64,000 nt of DNA, from contig NZ_PYHR01000002.1 in the NCBI RefSeq assembly GCF_003121705.1, positions 3,286,001-3,350,000 on the forward strand. Direction: 5' to 3'. The DNA comes from Serinibacter arcticus (lineage in GTDB: Bacteria; Actinomycetota; Actinomycetes; Actinomycetales; Beutenbergiaceae). The notes below the pieces were generated by a model. That model made no database searches, was not told the origin of the DNA, and saw only the letters and a list, made by a program, of their open reading frames with translations. Made by a program: the position numbers and the translations under genes. This document shows positions 8,776 through 17,006 of the stretch, one piece after another. Numbering within the stretch: position 1 is the stretch's first letter; the number at the start of each line of letters is the position of its first letter.

Positions 8776-9960
8776 ATGAAGATCATCGTGGTCGGGGCGG
8801 GCATCGGCGGCACCAGTGCGGGGATCGCGCTGCAGCGGCTCGGGCACGACGTCGTGATCTACGACCGGATGCGCGAGAACAAGCCGGTCGGCGCCGCGCT
8901 CTCGCTGTGGTCCAACGGCGTGAAGGTGCTCAACTGGCTCGGGCTGGCCGACGAGGTCGCGGCGCTCGGCGGACGCATGGAGTCGATGGCCTACCGCGAC
9001 GGCGCCACGGGCGAGACGCTGTGCGACTTCAGCCTCGCGCCGGTCACGGCGGCGACCGGCCAGCGTCCCTACCCGGTGGCGCGCGCCGACCTGCAGCAGC
9101 TGCTGCTGACGACGTTCGGGCTCGACCGCGTCCACCTCGGCACGGAGGTGGTGGGGGTCTCCGACGACGGCGAGACCGTCACCGCACACTTCGCCGACGG
9201 CACGTCTGACACCGCGGACCTGCTGATCGGGGCGGACGGCGCCCGCTCGGTCGTGCGCGAGCACGTCACCGCCGGCGGGCCGCGGATCGAGCGCACCTAC
9301 TCGGGCTACACGAACTTCAACGGGCTGGTCGACTCGGACCCGGCCATCGGGCCGGTCGACGCCTGGACCACCTACGTCCGCGACGGCAAGCGCTGCGCCG
9401 TGATGCCCGTGGCGCAGGGACGGTCCTACTTCTGGTTCGACGTGCCCCAGCCCGCGGGCCTGCCCTACGACCGGTCCGAGGGCAAGGCCCCGCTGCTGGA
9501 GGCGTTCGCGGGCTGGGCCCCCGGCGTCGAGACGCTGCTGGCGGCGATCGACCCCGCCGTCTCGCTCAACCGCGTCGAGATCTGGGACATCGACCCGTTC
9601 CACACCTGGGTGCGCGGCCGGGTGGCGATCCTCGGCGACGCCGCCCACAACACCTCGCCGGACATCGGTCAGGGCGCGTGCCTGGCGCTGGAGGACTCCT
9701 TCGCGCTGGGGATCCTCGTGGCCACGACCACCGTGAGCGTCGAGGACACCCTGCTGCGCTACCAGGAGGTGCGCAGCGAGCGCGCGGGGGACCTCGTGCT
9801 GCGGGCACGCAGGCGCGGTGACGAGACGCACGGGTACGACCCCGAGGTGACGGCGGCCTGGTACGAGAGCCTGCGCACCGAGGACGGCAGCGGCGTCATC
9901 CGGGGGATCCTCGGGAACATCGTCGGGAGCCCGGTGAACCTCGGGGGACCGCTGCGCTGA
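8776..9960 (+). CDS. hpxO: FAD-dependent urate hydroxylase (HpxO type)
   Basis: A 394-residue group-A flavin monooxygenase. Residues 1-30 hold the FAD dinucleotide motif (VVGAGIGGTSAGIALQRLG), around 150 is LLIGADGARSVVREHV, and near 290 the second FAD motif ILGDAAHNTSPDIGQGACLA. The N-terminal segment ENKPVGAALSLWSNGVKVLN matches HpxO-type urate hydroxylases that turn urate into 5-hydroxyisourate with NADH and O2. No classical uricase is present in the window, so this gene supplies the first oxidative step. Other aromatic-ring hydroxylases share the fold; the flanking uraD-uraH and permease make urate by far the best substrate. Confidence 0.9.
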   Translation: MKIIVVGAGIGGTSAGIALQRLGHDVVIYDRMRENKPVGAALSLWSNGVKVLNWLGLADEVAALGGRMESMAYRDGATGETLCDFSLAPVTAATGQRPYPVARADLQQLLLTTFGLDRVHLGTEVVGVSDDGETVTAHFADGTSDTADLLIGADGARSVVREHVTAGGPRIERTYSGYTNFNGLVDSDPAIGPVDAWTTYVRDGKRCAVMPVAQGRSYFWFDVPQPAGLPYDRSEGKAPLLEAFAGWAPGVETLLAAIDPAVSLNRVEIWDIDPFHTWVRGRVAILGDAAHNTSPDIGQGACLALEDSFALGILVATTTVSVEDTLLRYQEVRSERAGDLVLRARRRGDETHGYDPEVTAAWYESLRTEDGSGVIRGILGNIVGSPVNLGGPLR

Positions 9961-10002
9961 CGGGCCGCCGCTCAGGGGTTCGGGCGGAACGAGGGCACAC
10001 GC

Positions 10003-10037
10003 GACGGCGGGGCCCCTCGGAAGGGGGCCCCGCCGTC
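10003..10037. terminator. Bidirectional terminator between hpxO and the NAT permease
   Basis: A perfect 14-bp stem (GACGGCGGGGCCCC at 10003-10016 with its complement at 10024-10037) and a 7-nt loop, placed between two convergent genes. No clear U-tract follows, as is usual in very GC-rich genomes. Confidence 0.75.
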
Positions 10038-10056
10038 GTCGTCGTGAGCGGTGCGG

Positions 10057-11478
10057 TCAGTGGTGCCCGGACCCGGGCGCCGTCTCGACCGAGGCGGCCG
10101 GGACGGCGTGCGGCCCGACGCCGATGTCGTGGGCGTCCAGCTTCTCCTCGTCCGAGCCGAGCAGGAGGTTGAGCAGGATCGCGGTGATGGCCCCGGCGGA
10201 GATGCCGGAGTCGAAGATCAGCGTGAACCAGGTCGGGAACTGGTGGTAGATGGTCGGAGCGACCGTCGGCAGCAGGGCGACGCCGACCGAGATCGCCACC
10301 ACGAGGATGTTCTTGTTCGTGAAGTGGACGCGGGTCAGGGTGCGGATGCCGGACGCGGCGACCATGCCGAACAGCGCGATGCCGGCGCCACCGAGGACCG
10401 CCCGCGGGACGCCCTCGACCGCGGCCGCCACCTTGGGCAGCAGGCCCAGCACCACCAGGATGCCGCCGGCCATCGTGGCGACGTAGCGCGAGCGGACACC
10501 GGTCAGGGAGACGAGCCCGACGTTCTGCGCGAACGCCGTGTAGGGGAACGTGTTGAAGATGCCGCCGAGCACCGTGCCCAGGCCGTCGGCGCGCAGGCCG
10601 TCCGCGAGCGAGCGCGAGGTGACGGGCTTCTCGACGATCTCGCCGACGGCGATCATGTCGCCGGTCGTCTCGGTCATGATCACGATGCCGACGATGATCA
10701 TCGACAGCACGGCGGCGAGCTGGAAGGTCGGCACCCCGAAGTGGAAGGGCGTGACGACGGCGAACCAGCCGGCCTCGCCGACCGCCGAGAAGTCGGTCAT
10801 GCCGGGCACGACCACCGCGACGAGGGTGCCGAGCAGGAGGCCCAGCAGCACGGAGACGCGCTGCAGTGCGGGCGGCGCGAAGCGCTCGATGAGGAGGATG
10901 AGCACGAGCGTGCCGGCGGCGAACGCGACGTTGACCGGCGCCGCGCCCGCCTCGCCGCCGCCGTCGAGGATCCAGCCGGCGGCGACGTCCATCAGCGACA
11001 GCCCGATGATGAGGATCACCGTGCCGGTCACGAGCGGCGGGAAGAACCGCAGCAGCCGGGAGAAGAACGGCGCCACGAGGATCATGAAGACGCCGCACGC
11101 GATGGTGGCGCCGAAGATCGCCGTGATGCCGCCGTCGCCCGTCCCGATCGCGATCATCGGCCCGACGGCGGCGAAGGTCACGCCCTGCATCAGCGGCAGG
11201 CGCACCCCGAACCGCCAGAAGCCGACCGACTGCACGATGGTCGCGAGGCCCGCGACGAACAGGTCGGCGCTGATGAGGAACGCCATCTCCTGCGGCGTCA
11301 GTCCGATCGCGCCGCCGACGATCAGGGGGACGGCGACGGCGCCCGCGTACATCGCGAGGACGTGCTGGAGCCCGAGGGGGAAGAGCCGGGCGAGGGGCGG
11401 CACGGTGTCGACCGTGTTCGCCTCCGTGCCGGCGGGAGTGGGGGAGGGGGCGCGTTCGTCGTCGGTGGTGAGGGTCAT
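10057..11478 (-). CDS. Uracil/xanthine permease family transporter (NAT/NCS2), likely xanthine or urate
   Basis: 473 residues with about 14 hydrophobic segments starting near residue 35 (LFPLGLQHVLAMYAGAVAVP). The nucleobase-ascorbate-transporter signature is present as AQNVGLVSLTGVRSR, and QHVLAMYAG is typical of the xanthine/urate branch. It is a proton symporter in the cytoplasmic membrane. The ATG at 11478 has an AGGAG ribosome site 5-9 nt upstream; a TAGGGT -10 at 11544-11549 gives a leader of about 60 nt. It converges on hpxO and diverges from an AzgA-type permease, so the substrate is most likely urate or xanthine. The C-terminal tail after the last membrane segment is His-rich and short. 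Confidence 0.9.
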   Translation of the reverse strand: MTLTTDDERAPSPTPAGTEANTVDTVPPLARLFPLGLQHVLAMYAGAVAVPLIVGGAIGLTPQEMAFLISADLFVAGLATIVQSVGFWRFGVRLPLMQGVTFAAVGPMIAIGTGDGGITAIFGATIACGVFMILVAPFFSRLLRFFPPLVTGTVILIIGLSLMDVAAGWILDGGGEAGAAPVNVAFAAGTLVLILLIERFAPPALQRVSVLLGLLLGTLVAVVVPGMTDFSAVGEAGWFAVVTPFHFGVPTFQLAAVLSMIIVGIVIMTETTGDMIAVGEIVEKPVTSRSLADGLRADGLGTVLGGIFNTFPYTAFAQNVGLVSLTGVRSRYVATMAGGILVVLGLLPKVAAAVEGVPRAVLGGAGIALFGMVAASGIRTLTRVHFTNKNILVVAISVGVALLPTVAPTIYHQFPTWFTLIFDSGISAGAITAILLNLLLGSDEEKLDAHDIGVGPHAVPAASVETAPGSGHH

Positions 11479-11543
11479 GGCCGGCTCCTGCCGTCGAGGA
11501 GCGGCAGCCGAGGGAGACTCCGCCCCGTTGCCTGGTGCGGGTG

Positions 11544-11549
11544 ACCCTA
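11544..11549 (-). promoter_or_regulatory. -10 element for the NAT permease gene
   Basis: TAGGGT on the minus strand about 65 nt upstream of the permease start, within the 241-nt divergent region shared with the AzgA-type permease. Confidence 0.4.
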
Positions 11550-11600
11550 GGGGCGGCGCGTGCGGCGGCGACAGGGCCTGAGGCCCGGAACGGCGAGGTT

Positions 11601-11614
11601 TAACGGCACCGTTA
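11601..11614. promoter_or_regulatory. Palindrome between divergent purine permeases
   Basis: TAACGG-CA-CCGTTA is a perfect 6-bp inverted repeat with a 2-nt spacer, centred in the 241-nt region from which both permease genes are read. Position and symmetry fit an operator for a dimeric purine-responsive repressor; the protein is not identified. Confidence 0.35.
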
Positions 11615-11719
11615 CGACCCGGCAACGCGGGGCCGGGCCCGGCGGCGCGTCCGTGAGGTGCGTCACGACGTGTCCACGGGGCGTCGAGGGGGAGCGGAGA
11701 GAGCCACCGTCCTGCCACG

Positions 11720-13213
11720 ATGACCGTCATGCCCAGCAGCGTGCCCCCGACGGCGACCTCGACCCCCACCTCATCGCCCCGGGGCGGCCTCCTCGGCCGC
11801 CTCGACAGCTACTTCCTCGTCTCGGCCCGGGGCTCGACCCTCGCGCGCGAGGTCAGGGGTGGCATCGTGACGTTCTTCGCGATGAGCTACATCGTCGTGC
11901 TGAACCCGATCATCCTCGGCGGGACCGACGCCACCGGCGCGTTCCTCGGGGGTGGCGACGGTGCGTCCGCGCAGGTGAAGATCGCCGCGGCCACCGCGCT
12001 GGTCGCCGGCGTCCTGTCGATCCTGATGGGCGTCATCTCCAAGATGCCGCTGGCGATGGCTGCGGGGCTCGGGCTCAACGCCGTCGTGGCCTTCGGCATC
12101 GCTCTGATGCCCGACATGACGTGGGCCGACGCGATGGGCATCGTGGTGCTCGAGGGTCTGCTGATCCTCGTGCTCGTGCTGACCGGGGTGCGGCAGGCCG
12201 TGTTCAACGCGGTGCCGGCCGAGCTGAAGGTCTCCATCAGCGTCGGCATCGGCCTGTTCATCGCGTTCATCGGCGTGGTCAACGCCGGCTTCGTCCGCAC
12301 GGGCGGCGGCACGCCGGTCGAGCTCGGCATCGGCGGCTCCATCGCCAGCTGGCCGCTCGCGGTGTTCGTGGTCGGCCTGGTGATCTCGATCGTGCTGTGG
12401 ATCAAGCAGACCCGCGGGGCCCTCCTCATCTCGATCGTCGCGACGACGGTCCTCGCCTTCCTCATCGAGACGTTCTGGCACGTCAGCCGCGGCGCCGAGG
12501 GCACCGGCTGGGCGAGCAACGTGCCGATCTGGCCCGGGTCGCCGGTGGCCACGCCCGACTTCTCCCTCATCGGCCAGGTCTCCCTGTTCGGCTCGTTCGA
12601 GAAGCTGACCTTCATCACCGTCGTGCTGCTCGTCTTCACGCTGCTGCTCGCGGACTTCTTCGACACGATGGGCACGATGGTCGCGGTGGGCGGCGCCGCC
12701 GGCCTGCTCGACTCCGAGGGCAACCCGCCCCGCACCAAGCAGATCCTCGTCGTCGACTCCCTCGGGGCGGTCGCCGGTGGTGCCGGCTCGGTCAGCTCCA
12801 ACACGGCCTACATCGAGTCCTCGGCCGGTGTGGCCGAGGGGGCCCGGACCGGGCTCGCGTCGGTGGTCACCGGTGTGGCGTTCCTGCTCGCGACGTTCCT
12901 GTCGCCCCTGGTGAACATGGTCCCGTCCGAGGCGGCCGCCCCGGCGCTCGTGATCGTCGGGTTCCTGATGATGACGCAGATCAGCGGCATCGACTGGAAG
13001 AACCTCGAGGTCGCGATCCCGGCGTTCCTCGTGATCGCCCTGATGCCGTTCACCTACTCGATCACGGTCGGCCTCGGCGCCGGCTTCGTCACGTTCGTCC
13101 TCATCAAGGTGCTGCTGGGCAAGTCCCGCCAGGTCCACCCGCTGATGTGGGTCGCCGCGGCGATGTTCGTCCTGTACTTCGTGCGCGGGCCGATCCAGGC
13201 GCTGGTCGGCTGA
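11720..13213 (+). CDS. AzgA-type purine permease (adenine/guanine/hypoxanthine)
   Basis: 497 residues, NCS2 superfamily, AzgA branch. Characteristic blocks are REVRGGIVTFFAMSYIVVLN in the first membrane segment, LADFFDTMGTMVAVGGAAG in the middle, and SSNTAYIESSAGVAEGART, the loop that in this branch replaces the NAT motif. About 12-13 further hydrophobic segments follow. It should bring hypoxanthine, guanine or adenine into the cell by proton symport. ATG 11720 and ATG 11729 (MPSSVPP) are both possible starts. Divergent from the NAT permease, convergent with the MFS pump gene 16 nt away. Confidence 0.9.
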   Translation: MTVMPSSVPPTATSTPTSSPRGGLLGRLDSYFLVSARGSTLAREVRGGIVTFFAMSYIVVLNPIILGGTDATGAFLGGGDGASAQVKIAAATALVAGVLSILMGVISKMPLAMAAGLGLNAVVAFGIALMPDMTWADAMGIVVLEGLLILVLVLTGVRQAVFNAVPAELKVSISVGIGLFIAFIGVVNAGFVRTGGGTPVELGIGGSIASWPLAVFVVGLVISIVLWIKQTRGALLISIVATTVLAFLIETFWHVSRGAEGTGWASNVPIWPGSPVATPDFSLIGQVSLFGSFEKLTFITVVLLVFTLLLADFFDTMGTMVAVGGAAGLLDSEGNPPRTKQILVVDSLGAVAGGAGSVSSNTAYIESSAGVAEGARTGLASVVTGVAFLLATFLSPLVNMVPSEAAAPALVIVGFLMMTQISGIDWKNLEVAIPAFLVIALMPFTYSITVGLGAGFVTFVLIKVLLGKSRQVHPLMWVAAAMFVLYFVRGPIQALVG

Positions 13214-13229
13214 CCCGACCCGGGCCGCG

Positions 13230-14603
13230 TCAGCGAGGGGCGGGCGCCTCGGCCCGCTCCAGCAGCGCGGCGACCGTCGACGGGCGCACGGTGAGGGCGA
13301 GGTAGGCGCACGCGGCGAGGCTGACGACGACGGCGCCGAGGAACGTCGTCGGCAGGCTCCACCGCTCGGCGACGACGCCACCGAGCACGGCGCCGACCGG
13401 CATCAGGCCGAACGCGAGCGTCCGTCCGGCGCCGCCGACCCGGCCCAGCAGGTGCCGCGGCACGAGCCGCTGGCGCAGCGACATCGAGACGACGTTGCCG
13501 ATGGTGTTGAGCAGCCCGAGCACGGCCAGCGTGCCGGCGAACACCCAGCCGTTCGGCCAGAGCACGGGCACGGCCATGAGCAGCACGTTCGCCGTGAGGG
13601 TGCCGAGGATCGTCGGGACCTCGCCGAAGCGCCGCTGCACCCGCTCGGCGAGCAGGGACCCGGCGACGGCCCCGGCCGCGAACCCGACCATGATCAGCGG
13701 GTACTGCGACTGCGTGAGCCCGGCGGCCGACGTCGGACCGACCGCCCACAGCACGAACACCGCGAAGTAGCCGGTGCTGGCCATGTTGAGCACGCCCGAC
13801 GTGATCACGAGCGGACGCAGCACGGGGTGCCGCACGAGGAACGCCAGGCCATCGCGGACCTGCGTGAGGCCGGTCCGCACAGCCGAGCGGGTGGGGGCGG
13901 CATCGTCGATCGCCGTGGTGGTGCGGGTGGTCGTGCGGGTGGTCGCCTCGTCGGCCACGCGGCGGTAGCTGCCGCGCAGCCCGACGGCGAGGGTGACGGC
14001 GGCCAGCGCCGCCAGCGCGGCGGAGACCCCGAACCCGAGCCCGGCCCCGACGACGATCAGCGCGCCGGCGAGCGGCGCCCCGAGAAAGCTGTTGGCGACC
14101 TGCTGGACGCCGACGATGCGGCCGTTCGCCGCGGACAGGCGGTCGGTCGGGACCAGGTCGGGGACGATCGCCGTCGCGCCGAGGTCGGCGAACACCTCGG
14201 TCGCGCCGTAGGCCAGGACGACGAGGACCAGCAGGGGCATCGTCAGGGCATCGGCGGCGACGAGCGCGGCGGCCGTGCCGAGCAGCGCCGCGCGGACGGC
14301 GAGGGCGACGACCTGCGCCCGACGGCGGTCGACGCGGTCGATGATCGCGCCCGCGGCTATGCCCAGCAGCAGCCACGGCAGCCAGGTGGCCGCCGTGAGC
14401 AGGCCGATCTGCGTGGGGGAGGTGGTGAGGCCGAGCGCGACGAGGGGCGCGAGCGTGGCCAGGACCCCGTCGCCCAGGTTCGCGAGGCCGGTGGAGGTGA
14501 GCTGGGCGGCGAAGGGGCGACCGAGCGGGGCGGGCGCCGGGGGCTGCTCCGGTGCGGCGGGTGCGGTCGAGGGCGTCGCGGGTGGAGCGGCGGAGGCAGA
14601 CAT
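13230..14603 (-). CDS. MFS efflux transporter under ArsR-type control
   Basis: 457 residues with 12 predicted membrane segments. GLANLGDGVLATLAPLVALG, WLPWLLLGIAAGAIIDRVDR and GPTSAAGLTQSQYPLIMV place it in the MFS_3 (enterobactin exporter EntS / macrolide efflux-like) group. ATG at 14603 is preferred because a purine-rich GAGAGAAG site precedes it; an in-frame ATG at 14663 falls inside the operator region. It is divergent from an ArsR-family regulator with an inverted-repeat operator between them, the usual layout of a drug- or metabolite-inducible pump. The substrate is unknown. Confidence 0.85.
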   Translation of the reverse strand: MSASAAPPATPSTAPAAPEQPPAPAPLGRPFAAQLTSTGLANLGDGVLATLAPLVALGLTTSPTQIGLLTAATWLPWLLLGIAAGAIIDRVDRRRAQVVALAVRAALLGTAAALVAADALTMPLLVLVVLAYGATEVFADLGATAIVPDLVPTDRLSAANGRIVGVQQVANSFLGAPLAGALIVVGAGLGFGVSAALAALAAVTLAVGLRGSYRRVADEATTRTTTRTTTAIDDAAPTRSAVRTGLTQVRDGLAFLVRHPVLRPLVITSGVLNMASTGYFAVFVLWAVGPTSAAGLTQSQYPLIMVGFAAGAVAGSLLAERVQRRFGEVPTILGTLTANVLLMAVPVLWPNGWVFAGTLAVLGLLNTIGNVVSMSLRQRLVPRHLLGRVGGAGRTLAFGLMPVGAVLGGVVAERWSLPTTFLGAVVVSLAACAYLALTVRPSTVAALLERAEAPAPR

Positions 14604-14631
14604 CGTCGGTCTTCTCTCGTAGGCTGGACTC

Positions 14632-14665
14632 GCAGAGAGTTCTCTGCAAAGAAATCTATGCAAAG
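14632..14665. promoter_or_regulatory. Operator region between the MFS pump and its ArsR regulator
   Basis: GCAGAGA-GT-TCTCTGC (14632-14647) is a perfect 7-bp inverted repeat with a 2-nt spacer. Overlapping it, TGCAAAG occurs twice in direct orientation at 14645 and 14659. The AT-rich stretch stands out from its GC-rich surroundings and contains the divergent promoters. Confidence 0.6.
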
Positions 14666-14677
14666 GTAACTCTGCAC

Positions 14678-15280
14678 ATGGCCGATGGCAAGGGCGAGGT
14701 GTCCGAGCGCCACCACATGAGCGCTGACTCCCTCAAGGCGTTCGCGCACCCGCTGCGCATGCAGCTCTACTCCCAGCTGCAGAACGGTGGTCCCGCGACC
14801 GCGAGCCAGCTCGGGCGCGCGCTGGGGGAGAGCAGCGGGCAGACCAGCTACCACCTGCGTCAGCTCGAGCGGCACGGCTTCGTCGAGGACGATCCGGCGC
14901 ACTCCGGGGGGCGCGAGCGGTGGTGGCGCGCGGTCGGGTTCAACATGGACTCGCTCGAACTGCTGCGCGATCCGGCGACGGCGGGGTCCGCGCAGGTGGT
15001 CCTGCAGCAGACGGTGTCGGAGCGAGCCGGCGCCCTCACCGCCTGGGTCAACGCGCTCGACCTCGACGACCCGGTCTGGACCGGGATGCTCAGCTCTTCG
15101 ACCGTGTCGCTCACGGCCGAGGAGTTCGAGGAGATCACCGGTGCGCTGATGGCGATGCTGGAGGAGCGGCTGGAGCCGATGCGCGGGCGCACGCTCGACG
15201 AGACGCCCGAGGGCACGCGCCGCGTGCGGTTCCACGTCGACGCGTTCCCGCTCGTCGGTGGCGGGATGCCGTCGGAGTGA
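14678..15280 (+). CDS. ArsR-family winged-helix transcriptional regulator
   Basis: 200 residues. Residues 13-85 form a winged helix: LKAFAHPLRMQLYSQLQNGG (helices 1-2), ATASQLGRALGESSGQTSYH (helix-turn-helix) and LERHGFVEDDPAHSGGRERW (wing). The remainder is an acidic helical ligand or dimerisation domain with no cysteine pair typical of metal sensors, so a small organic inducer is more likely. ATG at 14678 is chosen because the reading frame upstream overlaps the operator and reads as non-coding. It probably represses itself and the divergent MFS pump. Confidence 0.86.
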   Translation: MADGKGEVSERHHMSADSLKAFAHPLRMQLYSQLQNGGPATASQLGRALGESSGQTSYHLRQLERHGFVEDDPAHSGGRERWWRAVGFNMDSLELLRDPATAGSAQVVLQQTVSERAGALTAWVNALDLDDPVWTGMLSSSTVSLTAEEFEEITGALMAMLEERLEPMRGRTLDETPEGTRRVRFHVDAFPLVGGGMPSE

Positions 15281-15339
15281 CGGCCCGCCCGGTGGGCGTC
15301 CGAGTGACGGCCGCCCCGGCCGGCGCCGGACATCCTCGC

Positions 15340-15345
15340 TAGGCT
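15340..15345 (+). promoter_or_regulatory. -10 element of purD (leaderless)
   Basis: TAGGCT ends 8 nt before the purD GTG and no ribosome site lies in between. Confidence 0.45.
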
Positions 15346-15353
15346 CAGGTTCT

Positions 15354-16622
15354 GTGAAGATCCTTCTCGTCGGCTCCGGCGCCCGTGAACACGCTCTCGC
15401 CCGCTCGCTCGCCCTCGGCGGAGCCGACCTGGTGATCGCCCCCGGCAACCCGGGTACCGCCGCGTGCGGCGAGAACCGCCCGGTCGACGCGAGCGATCCC
15501 TCCGCCGTCGCCGACCTGGCGCAGGAGGTCGGGGCCGAGCTCGTCGTCGTGGGCCCCGAGGCCCCGCTGGTGGCCGGCGTCGCGGACGCGGTGCGCGCCG
15601 TCGGGATCCCGGTCTTCGGCCCGGACGCGGCCGCCGCCCGGCTCGAGGGCTCGAAGGCCTTCGCCAAGGACGTCATGGCCGCCGCCGAGGTGCCGACCGC
15701 CCTCGCGCACGTGTGCACCACGATCGACGAGGTCGCCGCGGCGCTCGACGCGTTCGGCGCCCCGCACGTGGTCAAGGACGACGGGCTCGCGGCGGGCAAG
15801 GGCGTGGTCGTGACCGACGACCGCGACGCCGCGCTCGCGCACGCCGCCGAGTGCCTCGACAAGCCGGACGGGCGCGTGGTGATCGAGGAGTTCCTCGACG
15901 GGCCCGAGGTCTCGCTGTTCGTGCTGAGCGACGGCGTCGACGTCGTCCCGCTCGCCCCCGCCCAGGACTTCAAGCGGATCTTCGACGGCGACGCCGGCCC
16001 CAACACCGGCGGCATGGGTGCCTACAGCCCGCTCGAGTGGGCGCCCGAGGGACTCGTGGAGGAGGTCGTCGAGCGCGTCGCGCGTCCCACGGTGGCCGAG
16101 CTCGCGCGACGCGGCACGCCGTTCGTCGGGCTGCTCTACTGCGGGCTCGCGCTGACGAGCCGGGGCATGCGGGTCATCGAGTTCAACGCGCGGTTCGGCG
16201 ACCCCGAGACCCAGGTCGTGCTCGCGCGGCTGCTGACCCCGCTCGACGTCGCGCTGCACGCGGCGGCGACCGGTGCGCTCGCGACGCTCGAGCCGCTGCG
16301 CTGGAGCGAGGACGCGGCGGTGACGGTCGTCGTCGCGACGCCCGGGTACCCGGAGTCGGCGCGGACCGGCGGCGTGATCGGCGGGGTGGACGAGGTCGAG
16401 GCGCTGGGCGGCGCGTGGGTGCTGCACGCCGGGACCGCGCGCGACGGCGAGGGCCGGCTCGTGAGCGCGGGCGGCCGGGTGCTCTCGGTCGTCGGCACGG
16501 GGGCGACGCTGGCCGACGCCCGCGAGGTCGCCTACGACGCCGTCGGACGGATCGAGCTCGAGGGCGGGCAGTCGCGCACGGACATCGCGCTCAAGGCGGA
16601 GCGCGGCGAGATCACGGTCTGA
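15354..16622 (+). CDS. purD: Phosphoribosylamine-glycine ligase (GAR synthetase)
   Basis: A 422-residue ATP-grasp enzyme for step 2 of de novo purine synthesis (phosphoribosylamine + glycine + ATP to GAR). The N-domain starts KILLVGSGAREHALARSLAL; VVGPEAPLVAGVADAVR and GPDAAAARLEGSKAFAKDVM follow. ATP-grasp motifs include VVKDDGLAAGKGVVVTDD and FNARFGDPETQVVL with the metal ligands. Length is standard. GTG 15354 is fixed by the conserved N-terminal VKILLVGSG. It lies 73 nt after the ArsR gene with its own -10 element. A 22-bp-period repeat begins 47 nt after its stop. Confidence 0.96.
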   Translation: MKILLVGSGAREHALARSLALGGADLVIAPGNPGTAACGENRPVDASDPSAVADLAQEVGAELVVVGPEAPLVAGVADAVRAVGIPVFGPDAAAARLEGSKAFAKDVMAAAEVPTALAHVCTTIDEVAAALDAFGAPHVVKDDGLAAGKGVVVTDDRDAALAHAAECLDKPDGRVVIEEFLDGPEVSLFVLSDGVDVVPLAPAQDFKRIFDGDAGPNTGGMGAYSPLEWAPEGLVEEVVERVARPTVAELARRGTPFVGLLYCGLALTSRGMRVIEFNARFGDPETQVVLARLLTPLDVALHAAATGALATLEPLRWSEDAAVTVVVATPGYPESARTGGVIGGVDEVEALGGAWVLHAGTARDGEGRLVSAGGRVLSVVGTGATLADAREVAYDAVGRIELEGGQSRTDIALKAERGEITV

Positions 16623-16668
16623 CCGCCGGCGCCCTCTGATCCGCCCCTTCGCCCCGCCCAATCCACCG

Positions 16669-16712
16669 GCGAGGGGTTTCTGCACCACCGGCGAGAGGTT
16701 TCTGCACCCTTG
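16669..16712 (+). repeat. 22-bp-period repeat block, 2 units (locus 1, left)
   Basis: Two tandem units exactly 22 bp apart, each carrying GCGAG followed by GGTTTCTGCACC. They are in opposite orientation to the four-unit block at 16912-17004. Non-coding. Confidence 0.8.
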
Positions 16713-16911
16713 GTCGGTGCGCAACCCCCCGCCGTCGTGAGCCTGTGGTTGGCGCGTGTCGACGGCGGTTGGCGCGCCCGTATCGCGGGGTGGGTGTCGA
16801 GGGGCGACGGCGGGCCCGTGGTTCGGGCGCATCACGCGCGGAGGGTGGGCCCAGATCGCGGGGTGGCGGTCGCCGTCGCCGTCTGCTGAGTACGACGGCG
16901 GATGGGCGCGC
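16713..16911. other. Intergenic spacer between opposed repeat blocks
   Basis: Part of a 384-nt gap between the convergent purD and RamB-like genes. It holds a partial internal duplication (GGTTGGCGCG at about 16747 and 16769) but no convincing gene, RNA or promoter. Confidence 0.5.
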
Positions 16912-17004
16912 GTGGTGCAGAACCCCCTCGCGGGTGGTGCAGAACCCCCTCGCGGATGGTGCGGAACCCCCTCGCGGGTGGTGCGGAAAGCCCTCGCGGG
17001 TGGC
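16912..17004 (-). repeat. 22-bp-period repeat block, 4 units (locus 1, right)
   Basis: GGTGCAGAACCCCCTCGCGG recurs four times with exact 22-bp spacing (TGC at 16916, 16938, 16960 and 16982); the last copies vary by a few bases. The block is inverted relative to 16669-16712, so a transcript across the gap could fold back on itself. It ends 3 nt before the stop codon of the RamB-like gene. Confidence 0.85.
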
Positions 17005-17006
17005 CG

